Source: Massilia sp. YIM B02763
Lineage (GTDB): Bacteria; Pseudomonadota; Gammaproteobacteria; Burkholderiales; Burkholderiaceae_D
DNA length: 64,000 nt
Assembly: GCF_030412015.1 (NCBI RefSeq)
Contig: NZ_JASNRD010000001.1
Span: 248,001-312,000 of the forward strand
Reading direction: 5' to 3'
Below the pieces are notes generated by a model that had not been told where the DNA came from, made no database searches, and saw only the letters and a program-made list of their open reading frames with translations. The position numbers were made by a program, and so were the translations under genes. This document shows positions 53,665 through 62,425 of the stretch, piece after piece (position 1 is the stretch's first letter; every line of letters begins with the position of its first letter).

Positions 53665-54299
53665 TCCGCATCATCCTGGTCGACGACCACGCCGTCGTGC
53701 GCAGCGGCTATCGGCGCCTCTTGTGCGCGGAGCCGGATTTCGACGTCGTCGGCGAAGCGGCCACCGTGCAGGAAGCGAATGCCCTCCTGCAGCGTGTCCA
53801 TCCCGACGTCGCCGTGGTCGACCTGAGCCTGAAGAACAGCAGCGGCCTGGAGGCCATTGCCGGGATGGCCGCGCGCCTGCCGCAACTGCGCATCCTGGTA
53901 CTGTCGATGCACGACGGCGCCGGCCACCTGGCCCAGGCGCTCAAGGCCGGCGCGCACGGCTACCTGACCAAGTGCAGCGAACCGGAGGAAGTCATCGACG
54001 GCATCCGCGGCGTGGTGCGCGGACGGCGCGTGCTGTCGCGCGACATGCGGGACGCGGCACGCGAGGGCGGCGACGAGGCGCTGCACGACCTGAAGCCGCG
54101 CGAATTCGAACTATTGCGCTTGCTCGTGCAGGGGGAATCCGTGCAGGACATCGCCACCGCGATGCACCTGAGCCCGAAGACGGTATTGAACTACCTGACG
54201 GCGATCCGGCAGAAGCTGGGTGCCGACAACGACTTCAAGCTGATGCACCTGGCGGCGCGCTCTGGCCTGGTGGATTTCGGGGCGGCGGCGCCGACCTGA
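53661..54299 (+). CDS. NarL/UhpA-type response regulator
   Basis: 212 residues: receiver domain with acidic LVDDH, phospho-acceptor Asp at about 54 in VVDLSLKN and Lys at about 104 in YLTKCS; a LuxR-type HTH at about 145-205 (LKPREFELLRLLVQGESVQD, then HLSPKTVLNYLTAIRQKL). Translationally coupled to the kinase. The divergent TonB receptor is the nearest candidate target. Confidence 0.93.
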   Translation: MIRIILVDDHAVVRSGYRRLLCAEPDFDVVGEAATVQEANALLQRVHPDVAVVDLSLKNSSGLEAIAGMAARLPQLRILVLSMHDGAGHLAQALKAGAHGYLTKCSEPEEVIDGIRGVVRGRRVLSRDMRDAAREGGDEALHDLKPREFELLRLLVQGESVQDIATAMHLSPKTVLNYLTAIRQKLGADNDFKLMHLAARSGLVDFGAAAPT

Positions 54300-54312
54300 C
54301 ACCGCGGGAGGT

Positions 54313-56046
54313 TCAGAACGTCACCGCGCTCCAGGGATCGGCGCATTTGTGGTCGGCCTCGAAGCTGGCCAGCGCCTTGATCCCGCCGCTGGAGGCCACG
54401 TCCAGGCCCAGTACCCGGTCCGGGCCCGTGAACGGGGGCCAGGCGGCCGGCACGTCGGCGCCGCGGTTCGGATCGCCGCTGCGCGCGAAATTGGTCCAGT
54501 AGCGGGTCATCGCCGCCTGCAGCTGGCGCTGTTCGTCGTTGGCGAGCGGCCCCAGGTTGTACAGGTACTGGAAATCGTAGGAATGGCCGGCGCCCTGGGG
54601 GAAGCTGAGGTAGTACTTGCCCTGGTCGACGCCCACCAGCGGCGTCGCCGTCCGGTCGCGGAATTCGTACATCCAGGCGGGCGACTTCTGGCTTGCCACG
54701 CGCTGGGCGACCCGCAGCGCCGGGCAGGCGAAACCCAGGTCGGTGCCGAGCGCGCTGACGGCAAGGCTGGGCTGCAGCGCCGGATCGGCGCCATAGGCGG
54801 CCAGCGGATACCAGGTCGCGACCAGGTCGGACGCCGCCACGTCCGCGCCCGCCGTCAGGCCCGCGACCGTCGGCGCATAGGCCGCCGCCGGCAGGGCGAA
54901 GCGGGTATCGCCCGGATCGAGATTCGGCGGCGCGGCGGCGGCCCGGCGCGCCGCCTCGGCGATCGCGATATACAGCGTGTACTCGTCCCGGTTGGTGCCG
55001 TTGATGAGCGGGACCTTGAGATTCTCGCCGGCGGCGAACGCCGCCTTCACCGACTTGGGCAGCACGCTGCCGTCGACCGACGGCACCATGACCGGCAAGG
55101 CCGCGTAGATCGCCTGCGCCAGGTAGGTGCGCACCACCGGTTCCGGCAGGCTGCGCAGGCAGGCCGCCGTCACGGCGCCGGGCGCGCAGGTGATCCCCTG
55201 CACGCCGGCCGCCTGCGCGGCGCGGATCGCATCGTCGACGATCGCCGCGCTCGCGCTGCCCATCTGTGGCCCCGTCAATTGGCGGTCGTTGCCGTAGTTC
55301 CCGCTTTGCACGATCGCCTTCTGGAACAGGCCCCTGGAGCCGGGCGCGGCGAGGTGCGCCATCACGCTGAAGCCGCCGGCCGATTCGCCGAACAGCGTCA
55401 CGTTGTTGCGGTCCCCGGCGAAGTGCGCGATGTTGTCGCGCACCCAGGTCAATGCCGCCTGCTGGTCCATGATGCCGTAGTTGCCCGCGCTGCCGCCGGC
55501 CGCCAGCGCCGGGTGCGCGAGAAAGCCCATCGCGCCCAGGCGGTAGGCGACGTTCACGACGATCACGCCCTTCGTCACCAGCGGCGACGGATCCATGTAG
55601 GCGATCGGCCCACCCGTATTGAATGCGCCGCCGTGGATATTGACCATGACGGGAAACGGCCCCTGCCCAGCGGGCGCATGGACGTCGAGGTAAAGGCAAT
55701 CCTCGCTGTCGCCGGCCAGCCGGTACGGGCTTTCGCTGGTCTGCAGGCAGGGCGCGGCGGAGGCGGTCCGGGCCAGCGGCGCCGTCCATGTTTGCGGCGG
55801 CGCCGGTGGCGCCCAGCGCAGCTCGCCCACGGGCGGCGCGGCGAACGGGATGGCGAAATAGCTGCGCATGCCGGCCCGGTCGACGGCCACGACGTCGCCG
55901 GCCGCCGTATGGGCAAGGTCGGGCGCGCGCGTGGGGTCGCCCGATGGATCGTCGCCATGGCAGGCGGCGAGCGCGGCGGCACATGCGACCAGCAGGCAGG
56001 CATGCAGGCACGTTGCTGGGATGGATGTCACCGAAAGGGTCTTCAC
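54313..56046 (-). CDS. Lipoprotein carboxylesterase, type B
   Basis: 577 residues. A GTG start is chosen because AAGGAG lies 8 nt upstream and it gives a compact signal with a lipobox (AAALAAC-H), predicting an outer- or inner-membrane lipoprotein. The alpha/beta hydrolase motifs of type B esterases are present: SEDCLYLDVHAP, the oxyanion region VNIHGGAF, the nucleophile elbow FGESAGG and catalytic His in GAGHSYDFQY. It should cleave carboxylic esters. Convergent with the response regulator by 13 bp. Confidence 0.87.
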   Translation of the reverse strand: MKTLSVTSIPATCLHACLLVACAAALAACHGDDPSGDPTRAPDLAHTAAGDVVAVDRAGMRSYFAIPFAAPPVGELRWAPPAPPQTWTAPLARTASAAPCLQTSESPYRLAGDSEDCLYLDVHAPAGQGPFPVMVNIHGGAFNTGGPIAYMDPSPLVTKGVIVVNVAYRLGAMGFLAHPALAAGGSAGNYGIMDQQAALTWVRDNIAHFAGDRNNVTLFGESAGGFSVMAHLAAPGSRGLFQKAIVQSGNYGNDRQLTGPQMGSASAAIVDDAIRAAQAAGVQGITCAPGAVTAACLRSLPEPVVRTYLAQAIYAALPVMVPSVDGSVLPKSVKAAFAAGENLKVPLINGTNRDEYTLYIAIAEAARRAAAAPPNLDPGDTRFALPAAAYAPTVAGLTAGADVAASDLVATWYPLAAYGADPALQPSLAVSALGTDLGFACPALRVAQRVASQKSPAWMYEFRDRTATPLVGVDQGKYYLSFPQGAGHSYDFQYLYNLGPLANDEQRQLQAAMTRYWTNFARSGDPNRGADVPAAWPPFTGPDRVLGLDVASSGGIKALASFEADHKCADPWSAVTF

Positions 56047-56176
56047 TGGGCGGCTCCTTGCGTGGGCAATCGCGATGCTGGCGGAAGAATGCAGTGCCGC
56101 GCTACCGTAGCATATCCACTGCACCCGATTGCTCACCAAATATCACTTCCGATCGGGGCGTAGCGGTCCGCATACG

Positions 56177-56208
56177 AAAAAAAAGCTCGCCGAAGCGAGC
56201 TTTTCTTG
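56177..56208 (-). terminator. Rho-independent terminator of the S9 peptidase gene
   Basis: AAAAGCTCGC-CGAA-GCGAGCTTTT gives a 10-bp stem (56181-56190 with 56195-56204). On the minus strand it ends in a run of eight T. It lies 18 bp after the peptidase stop at 56222. Confidence 0.88.
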
Positions 56209-56221
56209 CCACGTGAAGCGC

Positions 56222-58810
56222 TCAGGGAGCCGCCTTCGCAACGGCGGCCGGCGAGGCCGGCGCCGCGTTCTTCACGTACTTGTCGAACCAGCGCAGCATC
56301 TCGACCACCAGCTGCTCGTTCGACTCGCGCGCCGCATACCAGTGCGGCTCGTGCGGGAGCATCACCAGGCGCGTGGTGCCGCCGTTGCCGCGGATCGCCT
56401 CGTACAGCTTGGTCGACTGCAGCGGGGTCGTGCCCGGATTGGCGTCGTCGGCGCCGTGCACGATCAGCAGCGGCGTCTTGAGCTTGTCGGCATAGAAGAA
56501 GGTCGAGGCCTTGGTGTAGACGTCCGGCGCTTCCCACACCGAGCGGCGCTCGTTCTGGAAGCCGAACGGCGTCAGCGACTTGTTGTACGAGCCGCTGGTA
56601 GCGGCGCCGGCGCGGAACAGGTCCGAGTGCGCCAGCAGGTTCGCCGTCATCAGCGCGCCGTGGCTGTGGCCCGTCACGCCCACGCGGTTCGGGTCCGTCA
56701 CGCCCAGGCGCACGGCCTCGTCGACGGCCGCCCTGGCGTTCGCGACCAGCTGCTCCGTGTAGGTGTCGTAGGCCTTGCGCGGGTCGCCGACGATGGGGAA
56801 GGCGGCGCTGTCGATGATGGCGTAGCCCGACAGCAGCAGCAGGCGGTACTGGCGCAGGCGCGTGAACGTCGCCTGCGAGCCGGTCGTCTGGCCGGCCTTC
56901 GACGCGTCCGCATAGTCGAGCGGATAGGCGTTCAGGATCGTCGGCAGGCGCGTTCCCTCCTGGTAGCCCGGAGGCGTGTACAGCGTGAACGACAGGTCGA
57001 TGCCGTCCGCGCGCTTGTACTTCACGAGACGCTTCTTGATCTGGCGTACCTGCGGCACCGGATCGACGAGGTGGGTCAGCGCGACGCTGCTCGATGCATA
57101 GTTCGGCTCGCCGGCCGGCGCCGTCGTCGCGGCGCCCACCGTGCGTACGAAGGCGTTCGGGGTTTCCGTCGCCGATTGATACCAGGTCAGCAAGCGCCGC
57201 GTGTCGTTGCCGGCGAAGCCGATGAACTGTTCGTACGACGTCGCGGTGCTGCGGTACAGGCGCTCGCCCTGCCGCGTGTTCAGGTCGAACCGGTCGAGGA
57301 ACGGACGGTCGCCGTCGGGCGATGCGCCCATGCCGGACAGGTAGATCGCGTCGCCATCGACGCGGATCACGGAAAAGCCGTTGGCCAGCAGGCGGCGCAC
57401 CGGCGTGCCCGGGTTGGCGTAATGCTCGTCGCTCGACATGTCCCAGATCAGGCGGCGCGAGTCCTGCGGATGGTCGACGTCGATCTGCCAGGTGCGGCGC
57501 CACTTGCGGTTGACGTCGTAGTCGCCCAGCAGCGTCACGCCCGGCTTCTCGCTCCAGGCCAGGCCCGCGTAACGCTGTTCGGTGCGCGTGATTTCCACGG
57601 GCGCGCCGTCGAACGGCGCCTTCAGCATCATCAGCTTGTCGCGTTCGGCCGCCTTGACGTTCGGGTCGCCGCCGTCCAGCGCCTCGGCCCAGACCAGCGT
57701 TGCCGCCTCGGTGGGACGCCACGTGAAGCCGCGCGGACCCGTCGGCACGCCGCGGTTCGGCACGCGGTCGGCCAGCGGCAGCGCGGCGATCTCGCGTACG
57801 ACGGGGTTGGCGGCCTTCCCGGCTTTAGCAGGCGCCTTCAGGTCCCACAGGTCGACCCGCTTCGGGAAGCGGTCGAAGGTCGTGACGTAGGAATACGGCG
57901 GGCGGATCTCCGTCACCACCGCGTGGTTGCCGTCCGGCGCGACGTCCAGTTCCTCGTACAGGCCGGGCTTGCCGACCGGCGTGATCCTGCCGCTGGCGAC
58001 ATCCACCAGCGCCAGCTGCGACGTGCCGTAGTAGTCGAACAGTGCTTCGTCGTGACGGTTGCGCAGCGTGTCGCGGTTTTCATAGGTGCTGCTCTGGCCA
58101 TAGGTGCTGCTCTGGCCCTTGGTACCCAGCGATTCCTGGATGCCCGGACCGTCCGAGCCCGGCGGTGCCTCGGGCGGCGCCTTGTGCGCGGACACCAGCT
58201 TGACCAGCAGCGTCTTCTGGTCCGGCATCCACTGCACCTGGTCGCCGAACATCTGGTTCAGGCGCACGCCCGGCAGCTTGCGCACGGCGCCCGTCCTGGC
58301 GTCGCCCACCCACAGTTCCACCGCGTCGGCGGCGATGTTCTCGAACACGAAGCGCTCGCCGTCGGCGCTCCAGACGGGGCGGCGCGGGCAGGCGTTCGCC
58401 GGCAGCTTGACGGATGTCTGCCTGCCGTCGGCGACCTGCACCAGGTCGATCGCGCTCACGCAGGGCGGGATGCCGTAGCCGCCCGGCGTGTCGTGCTGGG
58501 CGCGGTTGGCCGGTTCGATGCGCACCCCGGCCAGGCGCAGGAACGGCGCGGCGACCTTGGCGATCGAGGGATAATCGTCCATCGTCACCAGCATCAGCCT
58601 GTCGCGCGTGGGGCTCAGCGACGGCGTCGGCGGCGGGGGCGCGCGCATCACGTCGAGGATCTCCTTGGGCGGCTGATTGTAGGCGCTCGGGGCGCCGGCG
58701 ATGGTCGTCGTGGACGGCGCCGTCGCCTTCGGCGCGGCCAGTGCCGCGGGCGCGATGCAGATTGCAAGCGCCGCGCTTGCGAAGCCGCGCAACAGGTGTT
58801 GTCCCTGCAT
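56222..58810 (-). CDS. Exported S9-family prolyl-oligopeptidase-like serine peptidase
   Basis: 862 residues with signal peptide (cleavage near ALAAP). A beta-propeller domain fills about 60-590, with repeats such as PVWSADGERFVFENI, followed by the catalytic alpha/beta hydrolase domain: Ser in GVTGHSHGALM, Asp in IVHGADDANPGT and His in LPHEPHWYAA. The opening of the propeller (SPTRDRLMLVTMDDYPSIAK) is typical of the glutamyl-endopeptidase-like S9 branch. It would degrade peptides in the periplasm. The propeller contains a duplicated GQSSTY encoded by an 18-bp repeat. Confidence 0.9.
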   Translation of the reverse strand: MQGQHLLRGFASAALAICIAPAALAAPKATAPSTTTIAGAPSAYNQPPKEILDVMRAPPPPTPSLSPTRDRLMLVTMDDYPSIAKVAAPFLRLAGVRIEPANRAQHDTPGGYGIPPCVSAIDLVQVADGRQTSVKLPANACPRRPVWSADGERFVFENIAADAVELWVGDARTGAVRKLPGVRLNQMFGDQVQWMPDQKTLLVKLVSAHKAPPEAPPGSDGPGIQESLGTKGQSSTYGQSSTYENRDTLRNRHDEALFDYYGTSQLALVDVASGRITPVGKPGLYEELDVAPDGNHAVVTEIRPPYSYVTTFDRFPKRVDLWDLKAPAKAGKAANPVVREIAALPLADRVPNRGVPTGPRGFTWRPTEAATLVWAEALDGGDPNVKAAERDKLMMLKAPFDGAPVEITRTEQRYAGLAWSEKPGVTLLGDYDVNRKWRRTWQIDVDHPQDSRRLIWDMSSDEHYANPGTPVRRLLANGFSVIRVDGDAIYLSGMGASPDGDRPFLDRFDLNTRQGERLYRSTATSYEQFIGFAGNDTRRLLTWYQSATETPNAFVRTVGAATTAPAGEPNYASSSVALTHLVDPVPQVRQIKKRLVKYKRADGIDLSFTLYTPPGYQEGTRLPTILNAYPLDYADASKAGQTTGSQATFTRLRQYRLLLLSGYAIIDSAAFPIVGDPRKAYDTYTEQLVANARAAVDEAVRLGVTDPNRVGVTGHSHGALMTANLLAHSDLFRAGAATSGSYNKSLTPFGFQNERRSVWEAPDVYTKASTFFYADKLKTPLLIVHGADDANPGTTPLQSTKLYEAIRGNGGTTRLVMLPHEPHWYAARESNEQLVVEMLRWFDKYVKNAAPASPAAVAKAAP
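58082..58117 (-). repeat. Perfect 18-bp tandem duplication in the S9 peptidase propeller
   Basis: ATAGGTGCTGCTCTGGCC occurs twice in a row and encodes GQSSTY twice in a surface-like loop. The identity suggests a recent duplication. Confidence 0.9.
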
Positions 58811-58882
58811 GGAATTCTCCCCGTTTTATCGAGTGCATCAATACACGGAGAGCGCTGTGCTCCTCGCGCGTGACATTTAACA

Positions 58883-58908
58883 TTGCCACAAAAATATTTT
58901 GATGGCAA
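58883..58908. promoter_or_regulatory. 26-bp palindrome in the S9 peptidase/flavoprotein divergent region
   Basis: TTGCCA-N2-AAAATATTTT-N2-TGGCAA: symmetrical at 22 of 26 positions. It lies 73 bp before the peptidase start and 188 bp before the flavoprotein start. The AT-rich core may also serve as a -10 region. The rest of the 285-bp gap shows a TACAATAGGG near 59041, a possible -10 for the flavoprotein, and no gene. Confidence 0.5.
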
Positions 58909-59095
58909 CGATAAATTTCGCAGAAGAAACTTCAGACTGCGATAACGGCCGCCGGCACATGGCGTACGCCGCAGGCCGCGCATGCCGCATGCTCCGCGGC
59001 CGCCCGCCTTCCGGGCGGTGCCGATTGCCCGTCCGCGCCCTACAATAGGGCGGCGCGGCCGGGCACTCCGCACCGGCGCCTACCAGGAGAACAGC

Positions 59096-60499
59096 ATGTC
59101 CAACGCAAGGGAACGATTCGACGCCATCATCATCGGGGTGGGCCAGGCGGCCTCCGCCCTGGCCAACCGCCTGTCCGCCGCCGGCATGACCGTGGCCGTC
59201 ATCGAACGCCGCGCGGTCGGCGGCACCTGCGTCAACGTGGGCTGCACGCCCACCAAGTCCATGGTCGCGAGCGCCCGCGTCGCGCGCCTGGCCGCGCGTG
59301 CGGGAGAGTACGGCGTCGCCATCCCGGGCACGCCAGTCGTCGACATGGGGGCGGTGAACGACCGCACCAGCGCCATCGTCGGCAAGAGCCGCGCGGGCCT
59401 GGAGCGCTGGATCGGCGGCCTCCCTGGCGTCACGCTGATCCGCGGCCATGCGCGCTTCGAGAGCGCGCGCACGGTCCGGGTGGACGGCAGGCTGCTCGAG
59501 GCCGACAAGGTCTTCATCAACGTGGGCGGACGCGCCTCGGCATCGAACATCGAAGGACTCGACCAGGTCTCCTGGCTGAGCAGCAGCGACATGGTGGCGC
59601 TGCGCGAGGTGCCGCGCCACCTGGTCGTCATCGGCGGTAGCTACATCGGCCTGGAGTTCGCGCAGATGTTCCGCCGCTTCGGCGCGCAAGTGACCGTAAT
59701 CGAGCGCGGCGCTGGCCTGATGCCGCGCGAGGACGGCGAAGTCTCCGACGAGATCCGCGCCATCCTCGAGGCCGAAGGCGTCGTCTTCAAGCTGGACGCC
59801 GAATGCATCCGCGTGCGCCCGCATCCGGAAGGCGCGGCCGTCATCACGCACGGCGGCAAGGAGGAAACGGTCGGCAGCCACGTGCTGGTGGCGGCCGGCC
59901 GCGTGCCCAACACGGACGACCTGGGCCTGGACAAGGCCGGCGTGCGCACGGGCCCGCACGGCCACATCGAGGTCGACGAGCGCCTGGCGACGAACGTCCC
60001 CGGCATCTGGGCGCTGGGCGACTGCAACGGCCGCGGCGCGTTCACCCACACGGCCTACAACGACTACGAGATCGTCGCCGCCAACCTGCTGGACGGCGAG
60101 CCGCGCTCGGTGAACGACCGCATTCCCGTCTACGCGCTGTACACCGATCCGCCGCTGGGGCGCGTCGGCATGACGGAGGAACAGGCGCTGGCGCAGGGCC
60201 GCACGGTCCGCGTCGGCAAGCGCCCGATGACGCGCGTGGGCCGCGCCGTCGAAAAGGGCGAGCGCCAGGGTTCGATGCGCATCGTCGCCGATGCGCACAC
60301 CGACGAGATCCTGGGCGCCGCCATCCTCGGACCGGGCGGCGACGAGGCCGTGCACATGGTGCTGGCCGCGATGGCGGCGAAGATGACGAGCCGCCAGCTG
60401 ACCCACGTGGTGGCGATCCACCCGACCGTGTCCGAACTGATTCCCACGATCGCGGGCGAACTGGGCGAACCGGTCGCGCCGGCTGCGCGCGCCGGCTGA
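59096..60499 (+). CDS. Mercuric-reductase-like FAD/NAD(P) disulfide oxidoreductase
   Basis: 467 residues, class I pyridine-nucleotide-disulfide oxidoreductase. The FAD motif is IIIGVGQAASALANRL, the redox disulfide is GGTCVNVGCTPTKSM, the NAD(P) motif is VVIGGSYIGLEFAQMF, and the C-terminal interface HPTVSEL carries the catalytic His. It lacks the N-terminal heavy-metal domain and the C-terminal Cys pair of true MerA, so another substrate is likely (a small disulfide, quinone or sulfur species). AGGAG lies 8 nt before the ATG. It neighbours, but converges on, the soxCD genes. Confidence 0.88.
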   Translation: MSNARERFDAIIIGVGQAASALANRLSAAGMTVAVIERRAVGGTCVNVGCTPTKSMVASARVARLAARAGEYGVAIPGTPVVDMGAVNDRTSAIVGKSRAGLERWIGGLPGVTLIRGHARFESARTVRVDGRLLEADKVFINVGGRASASNIEGLDQVSWLSSSDMVALREVPRHLVVIGGSYIGLEFAQMFRRFGAQVTVIERGAGLMPREDGEVSDEIRAILEAEGVVFKLDAECIRVRPHPEGAAVITHGGKEETVGSHVLVAAGRVPNTDDLGLDKAGVRTGPHGHIEVDERLATNVPGIWALGDCNGRGAFTHTAYNDYEIVAANLLDGEPRSVNDRIPVYALYTDPPLGRVGMTEEQALAQGRTVRVGKRPMTRVGRAVEKGERQGSMRIVADAHTDEILGAAILGPGGDEAVHMVLAAMAAKMTSRQLTHVVAIHPTVSELIPTIAGELGEPVAPAARAG

Positions 60500-60545
60500 C
60501 CTGCGCCGGCTGACCTGCGCAGGCTGACGTTCGCCGGCTACCCTG
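60490..60545 (+). repeat. Decaying 14-bp tandem array over the flavoprotein stop codon
   Basis: Unit CGCCGGCTGACCTG at 60490-60503 and 60504-60517 (identical), then CGCAGGCTGACGTT (60518-60531) and CGCCGGCTACCCTG (60532-60545). The first copy contains the flavoprotein stop TGA; later copies repeat it. Confidence 0.8.
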
Positions 60546-60576
60546 CGCCAACCGACGCGGGCAGCCGGCCGGGCCG

Positions 60577-61137
60577 CTACTTCTTCATGCGGGCATTGGA
60601 AATGGTGCGGAACTCCGGCTCGGGCACGAAGCCGTCGCGGTTCGGCATCTTCACCTTGGGCAGCGTGTGCCGGTCCAGCACCGTGTTCGCCGGCACGACG
60701 CCGTTCGCGTTCAGCAGGTAGGCCGCGAGCGCGTAGTAGTCGCTGTCGGACAGCGATCCCGGCGCCTGGTAGGGCATGGCGCGGCGGATGTAGTCGTACA
60801 GCGTGGTGGCATACGGCCAGTAGCTGCCCACCGTCTTGATCGGATGGTCGGTGGCGAGGCTGCCCACGCCGCCCACCAGGCGGTCGTTGGTGCCGCCCAC
60901 GCCGCCCGCGCCATGGCAGGCGGCGCAGTTCGCCTCGAACAGCTTCTTGCCCTGGGCGACGCTGCCCTTCCCGTCGGGCAGCCCGGTGCCGTCGGGCAGC
61001 ACGTCGATATTCCACGACTTGACCTCGGCCGGCGTCGCCGCGCGGCCGAATTGCGCCGCCGCGTCGGGTGCGGCGGCATGGACGTGCGCGCCGATCGCCA
61101 GCGCGGCGCATGCGAGCAAATGCTTAGGCGAGGACAT
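60577..61137 (-). CDS. soxD: Sulfite dehydrogenase cytochrome c subunit (SoxD-like)
   Basis: 186 residues with signal peptide (cleavage near HVHAAA) and one c-type haem site, NCAACHGAGG, with Met ligand candidates in RRAMPYQAPGSL. It is short beside two-domain SoxD proteins, matching single-haem partners. It should accept electrons from SoxC in the periplasm. Its start overlaps the soxC stop by 14 bp, showing co-expression. Confidence 0.88.
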   Translation of the reverse strand: MSSPKHLLACAALAIGAHVHAAAPDAAAQFGRAATPAEVKSWNIDVLPDGTGLPDGKGSVAQGKKLFEANCAACHGAGGVGGTNDRLVGGVGSLATDHPIKTVGSYWPYATTLYDYIRRAMPYQAPGSLSDSDYYALAAYLLNANGVVPANTVLDRHTLPKVKMPNRDGFVPEPEFRTISNARMKK

Positions 61138-62389
61138 TGGTCACCTTCCCTTCCGTATCGATGCCCCAGGTCTGCTGGGCGTTGTAGTGGAACAGCGCGT
61201 TTTCGCCCATCATGGCGACGAACGCCTCGCGGGTGGGCTGCACGAAGCCCTTGTCGTCGGTGGCGCGGCTGGCGATGCGGGCCGGCTTGCCGTCCCAGTT
61301 CCAGTCCGCGTCGAAGCGCACCTGGGCCTTGTGCAGCACGGGCGCGTTGATGCGCGCCTCGCGCCAGCTGGCGCCGCCGTCCATGCTGACCTCGACCTTG
61401 ACGATCTTGCCGCGGCCGCTCCAGGCCAGGCCCGTGATGCGGTTGTAGCCGGGGCGGATGCGCATGGTGCCGGACGGCGCCGTGATCACCGAATTGACTT
61501 CCTGGTACAGCTGGAACTGGCGCGCCTTCCCGCTCGGCAGCAGCTGGGTATAGCGGTCCGTTTCCCAGCGCGTCATGGTGGGCTGGTCGCCGAACTTCAG
61601 GCGGCGCAGCCACTTGATGCTGAGGTTCCCCTCCATGCCCGGGACGAACAGGCGGATCGGGAACCCGTGGGCCGGACGCAGCGGCTCGCCGTTCTGCGCA
61701 TAGGCGACGAAGACCTCGTCGAGGATCTCGTCGGTGAGGGGAATGCTGCGCGCGACACCCGCCGCGTCGCCGCCCTCGGCCAGCATCCAGGTGGACTTCG
61801 GATCGGCCCCGACCAGGTCCATCAGGTAGGCCAGCTTGACGCCCGTCCACTCGTGCATGCTCACGAGGCCATGCGTGTCCTGGACCGTCAGGCCGGGATC
61901 CGCCTTCTTCCAGTTCTCCCAGCCGTTGCCCGAGCATTCCATGAAATGGATGCGCGACACGGACGGCATGGCGCGCAGGTCGTCCACGGACAGCACGAGT
62001 TCCTTCTTCGTCATGCCGTGGATCAGCAGGCGGTGCTTGGACGGATCCAGGTCCGGCGAGCCCGAATGGCTGCGCTCGTAGTGCATGTCCGACGGCGTGA
62101 TGGTGCCGGACAGCTTGTCGAGCGGCGTCTTGGAATTGATCGCCAGGCCAAGGTCCACCTTCAGCTTACCGGGCGCGGCCTCCAGCACGCGGTCCAGGTG
62201 CACGTACTGCGAACGGTCGCTCACCGGCCCGACCGGGGCGCCGAGCGCGCGTTGCGGCACGTCGGCCAGGGTCTCGGCCAGGGCGGGCGCCGCGATCATG
62301 CCGGCGCCCGCGGCGCCCAGGAACTTGCGCCGCGTGAGGACGGCGCTGGCGCCCAGGAGCGCCTGCTTTTCCTTGTCACTGATTGTCAT
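61124..62389 (-). CDS. soxC: Sulfite dehydrogenase molybdenum subunit (SoxC-like)
   Basis: 421 residues. A twin-arginine signal (LTRRKFLGAAGAGMIAAPAL) exports the folded molybdoenzyme. The molybdopterin domain has the Mo-ligating Cys in HFMECSGNGWENW, and the C-terminal Mo-co dimerisation domain includes VEVSMDGGASWREA. It should oxidise sulfite, or the SoxY-bound sulfane sulfur in complete Sox systems, with SoxD as electron acceptor. SoxXYZAB are not in the window. First gene of the soxCD pair; DUF302 gene lies 36 bp upstream on the same strand. Confidence 0.92.
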   Translation of the reverse strand: MTISDKEKQALLGASAVLTRRKFLGAAGAGMIAAPALAETLADVPQRALGAPVGPVSDRSQYVHLDRVLEAAPGKLKVDLGLAINSKTPLDKLSGTITPSDMHYERSHSGSPDLDPSKHRLLIHGMTKKELVLSVDDLRAMPSVSRIHFMECSGNGWENWKKADPGLTVQDTHGLVSMHEWTGVKLAYLMDLVGADPKSTWMLAEGGDAAGVARSIPLTDEILDEVFVAYAQNGEPLRPAHGFPIRLFVPGMEGNLSIKWLRRLKFGDQPTMTRWETDRYTQLLPSGKARQFQLYQEVNSVITAPSGTMRIRPGYNRITGLAWSGRGKIVKVEVSMDGGASWREARINAPVLHKAQVRFDADWNWDGKPARIASRATDDKGFVQPTREAFVAMMGENALFHYNAQQTWGIDTEGKVTNVLA

Positions 62390-62425
62390 CGATGGTCTCC
62401 ACAGGATAAAAAAAATCGGGTTGCT

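Noticed and set aside
59096..60499. Calling the flavoprotein a true mercuric reductase (merA)
   Set aside because: It lacks the N-terminal mercury-binding domain and the C-terminal Cys pair, and no merR, merT or merP is nearby.
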